Below are positions 1-8,174 of a DNA stretch of 64,000 nucleotides, one piece after another. A program made the position numbers and the translations under genes. Below the pieces are notes generated by a model that did no database searches, was not told where the DNA came from, and saw nothing but the letters and a program-made list of their open reading frames with translations. The DNA lies in assembly GCA_039818345.1 (NCBI GenBank), contig JBCBUC010000015.1, positions 1 to 64,000 on the forward strand, read 5' to 3'. The stretch's first letter is position 1, and each line of letters starts with the position of its first letter. The stretch is from Parvularcula sp039818345. Its GTDB lineage: Bacteria; Pseudomonadota; Alphaproteobacteria; Caulobacterales; Parvularculaceae.

Positions 1-124
1 GGTTACCGACTGGCAGGGGGGGCCACTGCGTGACACCCAACACTCCGTCCAGGCCATTGTTGCAGCAACAACCCCATTAGCTGAGGCAGCTTCACGCAGT
101 GGCCCCCCCTGCCAGTCGGTAACC
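1..124. repeat. Perfect 33-bp inverted repeat at window edge
   Basis: Bases 1-33 are the exact reverse complement of bases 92-124, with 58 bases between the arms. The inner arm lies in conserved HisN-like coding sequence (TDWQGGPL region), so the outer arm is most easily read as a duplicated, inverted copy of it. The position at the very first base of the window suggests a fold-back or chimeric contig end. A genuine cruciform or terminal structure is the alternative. Confidence 0.9.
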
Positions 125-813
125 GTACCGCCGGCTGCCTCGACGATAGGAACGGCTGCGGCGATGTCATGCCAATGAAGCCCCGCTTCAACCACGAGAT
201 CCAACTCGCCGCTGGCGACCAAGCCGACGCCATAATTATCGAGGCCTTGCCGCGTCACTCGGCACTCGTTAGCGACACGAGCGACGGCCTCTGCTTCTGC
301 TTCGGAGAGGTATTCCCCTGCGCGCATGTCGGTGACCATCAGACGCGCGTCACCAATTGCTTCGCAACCTGATGTTTGCGGTCCCAGCGGTTCCGTGACA
401 TCGAGCGTGTGGTTATCACCGCGGCTGTATCCCACCCACCGCTCCTTCAAAAACGGTTGATCGATCACGCCAAGGATCGGGATGTTGTCTTCTTCAAGGG
501 CGATCAGCGTCGTCCACACCGGGATACCGCAGATAAAAGCGCGCGTTCCGTCGACCGGATCAATCACCCAACGGTGAAGGCCGTCACCTTTCTTGTTGCC
601 AAATTCTTCGCCGCTGATGCCATGGTCAGGAAAGCGCTCTTCGATCAGGGATCTGATCACCTGTTCGGCTTTTTTGTCGGCTTCGGTTACTGGATCGAAT
701 CCTTCGGTGAGCTTGTTGGTGACGCTCGTCCCAGCGCGAAAACGGGGAAGCGTTTCTTGCGCGGCGGCGTCAGCCAGGTCATGGGCGAAGGCGAGAAGGG
801 CGTTGCTGTCCAT
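1..813 (-). CDS. hisN: Inositol monophosphatase family, probable histidinol-phosphatase (3' end distorted, runs off window)
   Basis: A Mg-dependent phosphomonoesterase of the inositol monophosphatase fold; the best fit is histidinol-phosphate phosphatase of histidine synthesis. Reading back from an ATG at 813, the family signatures are visible: DPVTEAD near residues 41-47, GEEF near 69, the core WVIDPVDGTRAF at about 82-93, and WHDIAAAVPIVEAAGG near 214-229, which carries the distal metal Asp. The frame is still open after 271 residues, already longer than usual for HisN (about 260). The last 20 or so residues do not resemble a HisN C-terminus and derive from the inverted repeat at 1-33. The natural end of the gene is therefore probably missing. 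Another IMPase-family substrate is possible. Confidence 0.8.
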   Translation of the reverse strand, partial: MDSNALLAFAHDLADAAAQETLPRFRAGTSVTNKLTEGFDPVTEADKKAEQVIRSLIEERFPDHGISGEEFGNKKGDGLHRWVIDPVDGTRAFICGIPVWTTLIALEEDNIPILGVIDQPFLKERWVGYSRGDNHTLDVTEPLGPQTSGCEAIGDARLMVTDMRAGEYLSEAEAEAVARVANECRVTRQGLDNYGVGLVASGELDLVVEAGLHWHDIAAAVPIVEAAGGTVTDWQGGPLREAASANGVVAATMAWTECWVSRSGPPCQSVT

Positions 814-840
814 GGCGTGGGCCTAGCGATCCGAGCGCTG

Positions 841-882
841 AAAAAACAAGACCCCGCGCTGCGGGTTTCCGCGCGCGGGGTC
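841..882 (-). terminator. Rho-independent terminator of the XRE regulator
   Basis: A 10-bp GC-rich stem (gaccccgcgc / gcgcggggtc, 850-859 with 873-882) is followed on the minus strand by TTGTTTTTT (complement of 841-849). It lies just beyond the stop of the regulator at 940 and before the start of the downstream phosphatase gene. Confidence 0.85.
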
Positions 883-939
883 TGTCCCCTCATGCCGTTG
901 CGAGACGAAACCGCCTACGCTCGGCTGCCCAGCGACGAC

Positions 940-1332
940 TTAAACGGCTGCGTCCGCCAAAGTCTTCGCAAGATCGAGAAGGCGCCGACGTGGGCCTTCT
1001 TTAAGATTGTAGTAGGCCCGAACGAGGTCGAGCGTTTCTTTCTGTTGGAACACCTCAGGAGCGATCCCAAGCGCGCCATTGCGCGATGCAACTTCGTGGC
1101 CAGCTCGCTGCTCGTCGGTCAGGCCTTCAAAGAAATGAGAAACAGAGACATCAAGTGCACCGGCGATCACCCAAAGGCGTGATGCCGAAATGCGGTTGGC
1201 ACCGCTTTCGTATTTTTGAATCTGCTGGAACTTGATCCCGACAGCGTCGGCCAGTTTCTGTTGGGTCATCCCGAGAAGACAGCGGCGCTGGCGAAGGCGC
1301 TGTCCGACGTGAAGATCGACCTGATGCGGCAT
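940..1332 (-). CDS. XRE-family HTH transcriptional regulator (PraR/PhrR-like)
   Basis: A 130-residue DNA-binding protein. The helix-turn-helix occupies about residues 8-65, with the typical pattern VGQRLRQRR..LGMTQQKLADAVGIKFQQIQKYESGANRISASRL. The C-terminal half ends in a helical segment with LVRAYYNLKEGPRRRLLDLAKTLA. This arrangement matches the small alphaproteobacterial regulators related to Sinorhizobium PraR/PhrR, which control stress and quorum-related genes; the target here is unknown. The ATG at 1332 follows GGGAGG at good spacing. The gene stands alone, with about 525 bases of noncoding DNA upstream and its own terminator downstream. Confidence 0.85.
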   Translation of the reverse strand: MPHQVDLHVGQRLRQRRCLLGMTQQKLADAVGIKFQQIQKYESGANRISASRLWVIAGALDVSVSHFFEGLTDEQRAGHEVASRNGALGIAPEVFQQKETLDLVRAYYNLKEGPRRRLLDLAKTLADAAV

Positions 1333-1857
1333 GAATCGCCTCCCAAACGTTTATTCGGGAGGAGCAATTCAAGCGGCGTGCCACTGCTGATTGCGAGATC
1401 GAGAATAAGGCGATTTTGTGGCGATTTTCCCCCGGTGCCAGATCAAGTCGCGTCGGTGAACTAATTGAAATATCATTAAAATAAATCTTGTGCGAGCGAG
1501 GTTTTGGCAGCGATACAAATATCATGTGAAACGATTCACGCCATGTTTGGTCATGGTTACGCCGTATTCTCGCCATATTCTTAAAATGAAACACGCCATC
1601 GTCCCGAAATGGTGCAGCTTTTACAGGTGGGCCCAAGGCAAAGACTTTGCAGGCTATCGCGTGATCGGTGTAATCGCCCGCGTTCATTCTGCTGACGTTC
1701 TTCAACCCCCTGTTGAACCCTCAGCAGATCGGGCGGCGTGGGCCTCATTCCCATAGTGGGACAGGCTGCCGGGTCGCCAATCAAGCCACCCGCGAAACTG
1801 TTTCAGTTCGAAACAGCTGTGCCAGTTTGAGACAGTCTCGGCAGCGCAGGCCTGGCT
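1333..1857. other. 525-bp noncoding region with several inverted repeats
   Basis: No open frame here looks coding. Part is AT-rich (around 1460-1490) and probably holds the promoter of the minus-strand regulator. Symmetrical elements include GTGAA-4-TTCAC at 1526-1539; a nested hairpin at 1689-1727 (CTGCTGA outer arms, TTCAAC/GTTGAA inner arms); and a run of GAAAC/GTTTC half-sites at 1794-1816. None has a T-run. A small RNA or regulator-binding sites are possible; nothing identifies a known RNA family. Confidence 0.5.
1794..1816. promoter_or_regulatory. Overlapping GAAAC/GTTTC palindromes, possible operator
   Basis: The pattern is GAAAC-T-GTTTC-AGTTC-GAAAC, giving two overlapping palindromes; a related CAGTTTGAGACAG follows at about 1823-1835. 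It lies 3' of the alkylsulfatase gene and far upstream of the XRE regulator, so a role as a binding site is only a guess. Confidence 0.3.
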
Positions 1858-3885
1858 TTAGGGTTCAACGATATTGAACCAAAAATTGGGCGTTTCGAGA
1901 CTGTCGAACATATCCGAAAGGGCGCCCCTGTCGCCCTCGAGTGTCATCCGCCCCGTGACCACCAGTTGAAGGGGCCGTACGTCCCTCGTGATCAAGCGGT
2001 CGAAATCGAGCCGCGTCATCGTCACCGATGTCAGTGGTTCATCAGCTGCGCCGGCACGCGGGACAATGACGGCATTCGTGACCAAAAGAGTGATGGTCTC
2101 TTCTGTGTCAGTGAAATTGAATTGCAGCGCAAAAGGATCACGGTCGAGCTTGGTGGGATCATAGCGCGCTGCGAGGGCGTCGAAGAGTTCAAGGCTCGGC
2201 ACAGCGCTCAAGAAGTCGCTGCTGGCAGAATCGAGTGGTTCAAGGTCGGGCGCTCCATGGCGCAGTTCGTGGGCGGCGGTGAGAAAGTAGCTGCGCCAAG
2301 CGCCACTTTCGGCTTGGAACCCCAATTGTTCGTAGGCGGCGGCGAGCCATTGGCGCGCGTCGCTGTTGTCGGGTTCTGCAAAAACGAGATGATTAAGAAG
2401 TTCCGCGACCCAGCGGTAATCTCCCTGTGCAAACGAAGCTTGAGCAAGGCCCAACACCTGGTCGGCGCCCCCCATCGCGCGAATATAGCGTGCTGCCGTT
2501 TGGGTGCGCGGCAGAGCATAATAATCCGCAGGCACACCGCTCCACCACCCGAAATAATGTTGGTACACTGCTTTTGAGTTATGATTGAGCGTGCCATAAT
2601 ACCCGCGGGTGTCGAACCACTCCGACTGGAAAACGGTTTCGCCGATGGCTTCTGCCGCTTCGGTTTGGGATGCGCCGGAATTGGCGTACCGCAGTGTCTG
2701 GTCGTGGATATACCGATAGATATCTCGTTGTCGGCTCAGCAGCTTGATAACGTTCTCTGTGCCCCATGTCGGCCAATGGTGACTTGCAAACACCAGATCG
2801 CTTTTGTCGCCATAGCTGTCGAGCAGCTCGTCAATCGATCGGCTCCAGGCGCGAGCGTCGCGGACCTTCGCACCGCGCGGCGTTAAGATGTTGTGGAGCG
2901 TCGCAGTGACCACCTCTGCGGTACAGAGGGCGCGCTTTTCAGGCAGATAGAACATGAACTCGGCTGGTGCTTCGGTGCCAGCGGCATCGATAAACTCAAA
3001 CACCACGCCATCGATGGTGTGCGGTGTTCCATCGCCATAAATTTCTTCCGTTGGCAGAAGAAGACTAATGGTCCCGTCGGGCAGTCCTGGGCCGAGGCCA
3101 GAGCCGACATGGGCGTGTGCAGATCGTTCAATTGTGTTGCCAAACATGAGACTCGCGCGCCGGCCCATATGGGTTCCTGCGAGCAGGTTCTCCGCCACAG
3201 CGCTCTCAGAAAACCCAATCGGTGCCAGGATCGGTATCGGCCGCGTGGCGAGCTCTTCATCGTCGATGATGCCGCGCGCGCCGCCAAAATGATCGACATG
3301 GGAATGGGTGTAGATCATCGCTGACACGGGCCGGTCGCCCAGCGTGTCGTTGACAAGCTTGAGTGCGGCGGCAGCGGTCTCAACCGCCGTGAGCGGATCA
3401 ACAATGATCCATCCAGTCTCCCCCGCGATCACGCTCATCACCGCAAGGTCATAGCCGCGCACCTGATAAATGCCGTCCATCACTTCAAAAAGCCCGTGTT
3501 TAGCGGCCAGTTGTGACTGTCTCCAGAGCGAGGGATTGACCGTGTCAGGAGCGTCTTGGGCAAGAAAATCGAATTGGGGAATGGACCAAGCAATCTCGCC
3601 GTCGTCGTTCCGGATGGCGTCGGCCTCAATGGCGGCCAGAAACCCGCGCGACGCATCGTCGTAGTCGGACGTTTCATTGAGCGGCAGGCGTTCTGCGAGA
3701 GCCACGTTCATCGCTTTGGTGGCGGCGGTCGCTGTGCCGGGCGGCGGCAGTTGGCCTACGATATCCTCGATGGGGGTCGGGGCCGGGGCGACCGGCTGAG
3801 GTTCTGCTCTTTCTTCAGGGGCACAGGCTGCAAGCCCAAACAAAAGCAGGGTCGGGGCGGCGAACAACTTCTGCCAAACAGTCAC
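1858..3885 (-). CDS. Alkyl/aryl-sulfatase-like metallo-beta-lactamase-fold lipoprotein
   Basis: An exported zinc hydrolase of the SdsA1/YjcS (BDS1) type, which cleaves primary alkyl sulfates such as dodecyl sulfate. The GTG start at 3885 is chosen because GGAGG lies eight bases upstream; the in-frame ATG at 3921 has no ribosome-binding site. A lipoprotein signal (LLLFGLAAC) opens the protein. The metal motif THSHVDHFGG sits near residues 191-200, and a second metal region ASHHWPTWG follows. The C-terminal third matches the alkylsulfatase dimerisation and SCP2-like domains. About 675 residues is normal for the family. It follows the carbonic anhydrase gene with a short gap and may be co-transcribed. 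The actual sulfate ester is unknown. Confidence 0.85.
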   Translation of the reverse strand: MTVWQKLFAAPTLLLFGLAACAPEERAEPQPVAPAPTPIEDIVGQLPPPGTATAATKAMNVALAERLPLNETSDYDDASRGFLAAIEADAIRNDDGEIAWSIPQFDFLAQDAPDTVNPSLWRQSQLAAKHGLFEVMDGIYQVRGYDLAVMSVIAGETGWIIVDPLTAVETAAAALKLVNDTLGDRPVSAMIYTHSHVDHFGGARGIIDDEELATRPIPILAPIGFSESAVAENLLAGTHMGRRASLMFGNTIERSAHAHVGSGLGPGLPDGTISLLLPTEEIYGDGTPHTIDGVVFEFIDAAGTEAPAEFMFYLPEKRALCTAEVVTATLHNILTPRGAKVRDARAWSRSIDELLDSYGDKSDLVFASHHWPTWGTENVIKLLSRQRDIYRYIHDQTLRYANSGASQTEAAEAIGETVFQSEWFDTRGYYGTLNHNSKAVYQHYFGWWSGVPADYYALPRTQTAARYIRAMGGADQVLGLAQASFAQGDYRWVAELLNHLVFAEPDNSDARQWLAAAYEQLGFQAESGAWRSYFLTAAHELRHGAPDLEPLDSASSDFLSAVPSLELFDALAARYDPTKLDRDPFALQFNFTDTEETITLLVTNAVIVPRAGAADEPLTSVTMTRLDFDRLITRDVRPLQLVVTGRMTLEGDRGALSDMFDSLETPNFWFNIVEP

Positions 3886-3980
3886 GGCCAGATCCTCCGA
3901 TGATCTTATGGTTTTGGCCATGATGACGCGGACCGGGGCTCTCGACCAGTCCCTGTCTCTTCGCGGTTGATAAGGCTGAG

Positions 3981-4526
3981 TTATGCGCTGGCGGCTGCCA
4001 CAGCTTCTTTGTGCATGCGCGCCTCTTCGACATAGAACGCAGCGCCCATGAGCGCCATTTTGTCTTCGCCTTCGCGCAAGTCGCGTAGTTTTTTGGCGGG
4101 CATGCCGCCCCATAGCTCTCCTGAAGGCAATCGTTTGCGTGCGGAAAGGAACGCACCGGCGCCAAGAAACGCGCCGGTTTCGACCACCGCGCCGTCAAGC
4201 ACCGTGGCACACATGCCAACAAACCCACCACTTTCAATGGTGCAGCCATGCAGCATGCAGCGGTGACCGACGAGCACATCATCGCCGATCAGGGCCGGCG
4301 TGCCGCCCCGATCTTCTCCATCGACATGGATAATCGTGCCGTCCTGCACGTTGCTCCGGGCACCAACGACGATTTTATGGGTGTCGCCGCGCAACACACA
4401 GCCATACCAAACCGATGCATCCGGACCAATATCGACATCGCCAATGATGATGGCACCCGGCGCAATGAAGGCGCTGTCGTGGATCTTTGGTGTTTTCCCC
4501 TCAAAGGGCAGAATAAGTGGTGTCAT
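3981..4526 (-). CDS. Gamma-class carbonic anhydrase family protein
   Basis: A 181-residue left-handed beta-helix protein of the YrdA/CaiE/gamma-carbonic-anhydrase family. Hexapeptide repeats run through most of the length. The zinc-type histidines are in the IIHVDG and GHRCMLHGC segments (about residues 67-95). Members bind metal as trimers, and some hydrate CO2. In mitochondria and some alphaproteobacteria relatives associate with complex I, but no such link is shown here. The start overlaps the stop of the upstream DUF6491 lipoprotein by ATGA, so the two are translationally coupled. Confidence 0.9.
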   Translation of the reverse strand: MTPLILPFEGKTPKIHDSAFIAPGAIIIGDVDIGPDASVWYGCVLRGDTHKIVVGARSNVQDGTIIHVDGEDRGGTPALIGDDVLVGHRCMLHGCTIESGGFVGMCATVLDGAVVETGAFLGAGAFLSARKRLPSGELWGGMPAKKLRDLREGEDKMALMGAAFYVEEARMHKEAVAAASA

Positions 4527-4966
4527 GTTTCGTCGCTAACTGTTTCGGCGTCATCGTCGTCGACACCGTATTCAAAAATCTCGTCGACCGGGCAACTTTG
4601 GACAGAGAGCGGGTTGCGCGAGGGGCGCACCTCATCGGAGAGAAAAATCAGGTCTGTGTCATTGACGCAACCGGAGGTCGTAAAGCGCGACGTGAGCCCG
4701 ATGCGCTGCGCACGATTGGCGATGTTGCATGGGCCGCGGAACGTCACGAGAAACTGGTCATTGACGCCGCGGGTAAGAATGATCCCCTCGCCACTGTCCC
4801 ACTCTCTGAAACCATTGATCGTGTTGCGAAAACAAATTCGATCGGTGGGTTCCCCGACCAGAGGATCAGCGGAAGGATCCGCCTTGTCGGTCGCCTCGTT
4901 GGAGCTTGCACAGGCGGCGAACGCAATGATCGCCGATAAGCTGTAGACAAGGTTGGATCGTCTCAT
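4523..4966 (-). CDS. DUF6491 family lipoprotein
   Basis: A 147-residue exported protein. The start at 4966 is set by GGGAGG eight bases upstream, and it is followed by a lipoprotein signal (LSAIIAFAACASS). The mature part carries paired cysteines (CFRN, GPC, SGC, QSC) and the pattern of DUF6491 proteins: a short region beginning with a conserved cysteine and an arginine-rich centre. The C-terminus is acidic. No function is known. It heads a two-gene unit with the carbonic anhydrase and is divergent from the ZIP transporter. Confidence 0.7.
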   Translation of the reverse strand: MRRSNLVYSLSAIIAFAACASSNEATDKADPSADPLVGEPTDRICFRNTINGFREWDSGEGIILTRGVNDQFLVTFRGPCNIANRAQRIGLTSRFTTSGCVNDTDLIFLSDEVRPSRNPLSVQSCPVDEIFEYGVDDDDAETVSDET

Positions 4967-5123
4967 CGGCAGCGCCTCCCGGAAAACGTGCGGGAAGTAT
5001 GGCGAATGACACAGGACAGATCCAGGCCATGATCCGTTACAGTGTTTCAGTGGACGCTTGTCACCGAACCGCTGCTGTGCGACTTGATTACCTCGCCGGT
5101 GGGCTCCGGTTGGGGAGGCCAGA

Positions 5124-5969
5124 TTGCTGGAATTAGACGCTTGGGCGAGCCCTTTGTTAGGCTCGCCGGCTGTTGCTGCGAGTCTTCTTGCAGCAATGAT
5201 GGCGTCTGTTGGCATTTTGACGGTCAGCCTCACCCGCGACTGGGCGCAGCGCAACCGTCCTTACTTTGCGGCTTTTGCGTCCGGCGTGATGCTGAGCACG
5301 GCTATTTTTCTGCTGCCGGAGGCATTTGGCGGTCACGAGATGGCGTCGATTGCCACTTTATGCGGTTACTTCACGTTGTTCGTGCTGGGGCGTTTCGCGC
5401 GCCGTCCGGAGGGGCGTGCCATTGCAGCGTTTTTCGCAATTTCGATGCACAGCACCCTTGATGGGTTTGAGTACACGCTTCTGTTCGCGGCGAGTGAGAT
5501 TGCAGGGTTGCTGGGTTCAGCAGGACTGATCATCCACGAGTTCGCCGAAGGGGTGGTGCTGTTTTTGATCCTGCGGACTGGCGGTTTCAGCAAAGCGTTG
5601 GCGATCCCTCTTGCGCTGCTCGGTGCGGCGTTGACTACGCCGTTGGGCGCTGTCTTGACGGTGACCTTCCTACCCGAGGTCGATAGCGGCACGTTTTCTT
5701 TGCTGTTGGCCTATGCTGCTGGGGCGCTTTTGTTTGTGGGGGCGAGCCAGCTTCCTGAAGAGTTTGGCGAGCTGTCGTTTCGTTCCACCATTATGACTTA
5801 TGCGATCGGTGCCATTGGTGCTGTCTTCCTCTTATGGTCGACGCACAACCATAGCGGCGAGGATCATGATCATGGGCACGCCGTGCACGATCATCACCAC
5901 GGCGACCATGGGCTCCATCAAGGCGATCATGACGAGGACCAAGCTCACCATGATGATCACGATCATTAG
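5124..5969 (+). CDS. ZIP family metal transporter with histidine-rich tail
   Basis: An inner-membrane divalent metal transporter of 281 residues with about eight hydrophobic segments. Family motifs are SMHSTLDGFE (about residue 108-117) in helix IV and HEFAEG (about 138-143) in helix V, which form the metal site. The last 42 residues contain 16 histidines along with many aspartates, a likely cytoplasmic or periplasmic metal sensor or buffer. The start is a TTG at 5124 preceded by GGGGAGG at five bases; ATGs further in have no good site. Zinc is the likely substrate, but the specificity cannot be read from sequence. Confidence 0.85.
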   Translation: MLELDAWASPLLGSPAVAASLLAAMMASVGILTVSLTRDWAQRNRPYFAAFASGVMLSTAIFLLPEAFGGHEMASIATLCGYFTLFVLGRFARRPEGRAIAAFFAISMHSTLDGFEYTLLFAASEIAGLLGSAGLIIHEFAEGVVLFLILRTGGFSKALAIPLALLGAALTTPLGAVLTVTFLPEVDSGTFSLLLAYAAGALLFVGASQLPEEFGELSFRSTIMTYAIGAIGAVFLLWSTHNHSGEDHDHGHAVHDHHHGDHGLHQGDHDEDQAHHDDHDH

Positions 5970-5977
5970 AGAAGATG

Positions 5978-6084
5978 CTGACGGGCGTCCCATGTGAGGG
6001 CAGGGCAACCCGGGGAAGCGGAACGCCCGTCAGTCTTTGGTTCGAGACATCCAAGCCGCCCTTGGGAGAGAGCATGGAGGCGGC
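5978..6084 (+). other. Two-hairpin structured region between the ZIP gene and queC
   Basis: An 11-bp perfect stem, CTGACGGGCGT (5978-5988) with ACGCCCGTCAG (6023-6033), is followed by a second stem GCCGCC (6055-6060) with GGCGGC (6079-6084). It lies just after the ZIP stop and 115 bases before queC. It could be the 3' end of the ZIP transcript, a leader of queC, or a small RNA. It does not match preQ1, cobalamin or SRP RNA consensus sequences as far as I can see. Confidence 0.4.
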
Positions 6085-6199
6085 CGCTAGGTGAGGGAAG
6101 GATCAGCCCCGAACAACTCCACCATAGGTTGCAAATCCTAAAGATGGCGTAAACCCCCGCGTACTATCGCGTGCATAACTTTCCGATTAGGGGTGCTCG

Positions 6200-6904
6200 A
6201 TGGTTTCACATGGTCCAGCACTGGTGTTGTTCTCAGGCGGTCAGGATTCCGCGACCTGCTTGGCGTGGGCGCTCGATCGCTATGAGGCGGTGGAGACAGT
6301 GGGTTTCACCTATGGGCAGCGCCACGACGTCGAGATGGACGCGCGCCAACACGTCCGCTCGGCCATTGCCGATGCTTTTCCCGCATGGGGCGCCAAACTT
6401 GGGCCCGACACGGTCGTTGATCTTCGCTTCCTCAGCGACTTGGGCGAGACAGGTATGACGGCCGACGTTGCGATCAAAATCGAAGACAACGGGCTGCCGA
6501 ATACATTTGTTCCCGGGCGGAATTTAGCATTCCTTGTGGCGGCGGGGGCGCTTGCTTATCGACGGGGCGCCGTCGCGCTGGTTGGCGGAATGTGCGAAAC
6601 GGATTACTCGGGCTATCCTGACTGCCGAGACGCCGCAATCCAGGCGCAGGCTCAAGCCCTCAGTCTAGGGATGGATCAGTCCTTTGTCGTCGAAACACCG
6701 CTGATGCATTTGAGCAAGGCGGCGACATGGACCTTGGCCGACACGTTGGGCGGTACGGCGCTGACTGCGATTATCGAAGAAGAGACGCACACGTGTTATC
6801 TTGGTGATCGCGAGCACCGCCACCCTTGGGGGTATGGCTGCGGCCAATGCCCAGCCTGTGAGCTGCGGGCCGCTGGCTACGAAGCCTGGCGGGCATCATT
6901 GTGA
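6200..6904 (+). CDS. queC: 7-cyano-7-deazaguanine synthase
   Basis: Converts 7-carboxy-7-deazaguanine to preQ0 with ATP and ammonia in the queuosine pathway. The ATP-pyrophosphatase P-loop SGGQDS is at residues 12-17. The C-terminal zinc cysteines are C199, C214, C217 and C220. Length (234) and the central substrate region (TFVPGRN, ETDYSGYPDCR) fit the family well. The stop overlaps the GTG start of queE by four bases, so the two are coupled. The queuosine partners queD and queF are not in the window. Confidence 0.97.
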   Translation: MVSHGPALVLFSGGQDSATCLAWALDRYEAVETVGFTYGQRHDVEMDARQHVRSAIADAFPAWGAKLGPDTVVDLRFLSDLGETGMTADVAIKIEDNGLPNTFVPGRNLAFLVAAGALAYRRGAVALVGGMCETDYSGYPDCRDAAIQAQAQALSLGMDQSFVVETPLMHLSKAATWTLADTLGGTALTAIIEEETHTCYLGDREHRHPWGYGCGQCPACELRAAGYEAWRASL

Positions 6905-7530
6905 GCTATGCCGTCAAGGAAACCTACCTGACCCTCCAAGGCGAGGGCGCACAAACCGGGCGAGCCGCTGTCTTCTTGCGGTTTGCCGGCTGTAATTTGT
7001 GGTCGGGCCGTGACGAGGATCGGGTCGGAGCGATCTGTCAGTTTTGCGATACAGATTTTGTCGGCACGGACGGTGAGGGTGGCGGGCGGTTCGCCCATGC
7101 CCAAGGCTTAGCAAGTCATGTCGCGTCATTTTGGCCCGGCGGAGGGCAACCTTATGTCATTTGCACGGGCGGTGAGCCGGCTTTGCAGCTTGACGATGAT
7201 CTCGTTGATGCTCTTCATAAGGAGGGGTTTGAGATTGGGATCGAAACCAATGGCACGCTCGCTCTACCGCAGGGGGTCGACTGGATTTGTGTCAGCCCCA
7301 AGGCGGATACAGATATCGTCATCCAATCCGGCAACGAATTAAAGTTAGTCTATCCGCAAGAGGGGGTCGACCCCGCTCGCTTTTCTACGCTCGATTTCGA
7401 TCATTTTTTCCTACAGCCCATGGATAATGATCTGCAAGCAGAGAATATAGCGGCAACGGCCGACTATTGCCGACGTCACCCCGCTTGGCGCCTGTCACTG
7501 CAGACGCACAAGCTCATCGGTCTGCCGTAG
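6901..7530 (+). CDS. queE: 7-carboxy-7-deazaguanine synthase (radical SAM)
   Basis: Makes 7-carboxy-7-deazaguanine from 6-carboxytetrahydropterin, the step before QueC. The cluster cysteines follow the QueE-specific long spacing, C31-x14-C46-x2-C49, instead of the usual CxxxCxxC. The GG(E)P motif TGGEPALQL lies near residue 91. The start is GTG at 6901, inside the last codons of queC. 209 residues is normal. Confidence 0.95.
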   Translation: MSYAVKETYLTLQGEGAQTGRAAVFLRFAGCNLWSGRDEDRVGAICQFCDTDFVGTDGEGGGRFAHAQGLASHVASFWPGGGQPYVICTGGEPALQLDDDLVDALHKEGFEIGIETNGTLALPQGVDWICVSPKADTDIVIQSGNELKLVYPQEGVDPARFSTLDFDHFFLQPMDNDLQAENIAATADYCRRHPAWRLSLQTHKLIGLP

Positions 7531-7541
7531 GGCGTTCGATC

Positions 7542-8135
7542 TTAGAATAGTGAGGCCAAGTTCCGTGCTGATTGATCGAAAAACCGATCAGCGGTTTCCC
7601 AAACACCTGTTGGCAAGAACCCACGCTCATTCAGGACGCGGTCATTGGTGCGATCGGAAAGCGTTCCTAAGCTCTCTCCGTCAACGGAGAACTCAAACGT
7701 CGCAGCACCATCGCCGACCGCAAACACCCGGGTGATCCCCGGATAGATCCGACCAGCGCGGGTCAGGTCGGGGCGGTTGGCTTCTAACGCTGTCACCACA
7801 GGGGTGATGACAAGAACGCCGGGTCCTGCGGCATCCACCAAGGTGACTTTATCGGCCAACTCATTCTTCAACTCATCGTCGAAATCAGCCAGCTTCCGGA
7901 CAATATCGGCCTCATCCAGTGGCTGCTCGGCCTCATTCGGACGAAACCGCGTCAGCTTTGTTTGTTCCATGACGTCGTCACTGGCAACGGAGGGGACCAG
8001 GTACACCGTGTCGTAAGCTGTAAAATCGCTCAGGCCGCCAATTTCAACCGTATCAAAACGATCAAGGCGAGGCCCATCGGTTGTGGCGCAAGCGGCCACA
8101 AGGGCGAGAGCGAGGGCAGAAACATAGCGGCGCAT
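7542..8135 (-). CDS. DUF3313 family lipoprotein
   Basis: A 197-residue exported lipoprotein with signal LALALVAACATT and an AACGGAGGAAAT ribosome site before the ATG. The body fits DUF3313: a YLVP segment, a central region with DFDDELKNELADKVTLVDAAGPGVLVI, and a C-terminal stretch ending WETADRFFDQSARNLASL. Family members are envelope proteins of unknown role. It faces queE, with only 11 bases between the two stops. Confidence 0.75.
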   Translation of the reverse strand: MRRYVSALALALVAACATTDGPRLDRFDTVEIGGLSDFTAYDTVYLVPSVASDDVMEQTKLTRFRPNEAEQPLDEADIVRKLADFDDELKNELADKVTLVDAAGPGVLVITPVVTALEANRPDLTRAGRIYPGITRVFAVGDGAATFEFSVDGESLGTLSDRTNDRVLNERGFLPTGVWETADRFFDQSARNLASLF

Positions 8136-8174
8136 TGGATTTCCTCCGTTGGCTGTGGATGACCTTTAAGTCGT

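Noticed and set aside
1..124. Hairpin telomere of a linear replicon
   Set aside because: The arms are separated by 58 bases of coding-like DNA, and one arm belongs to a conserved gene; an assembly fold-back explains it more simply.
6000..6199. preQ1 riboswitch upstream of queC
   Set aside because: The compact preQ1 pseudoknot pattern is not visible, and the stems seen are longer and differently spaced.
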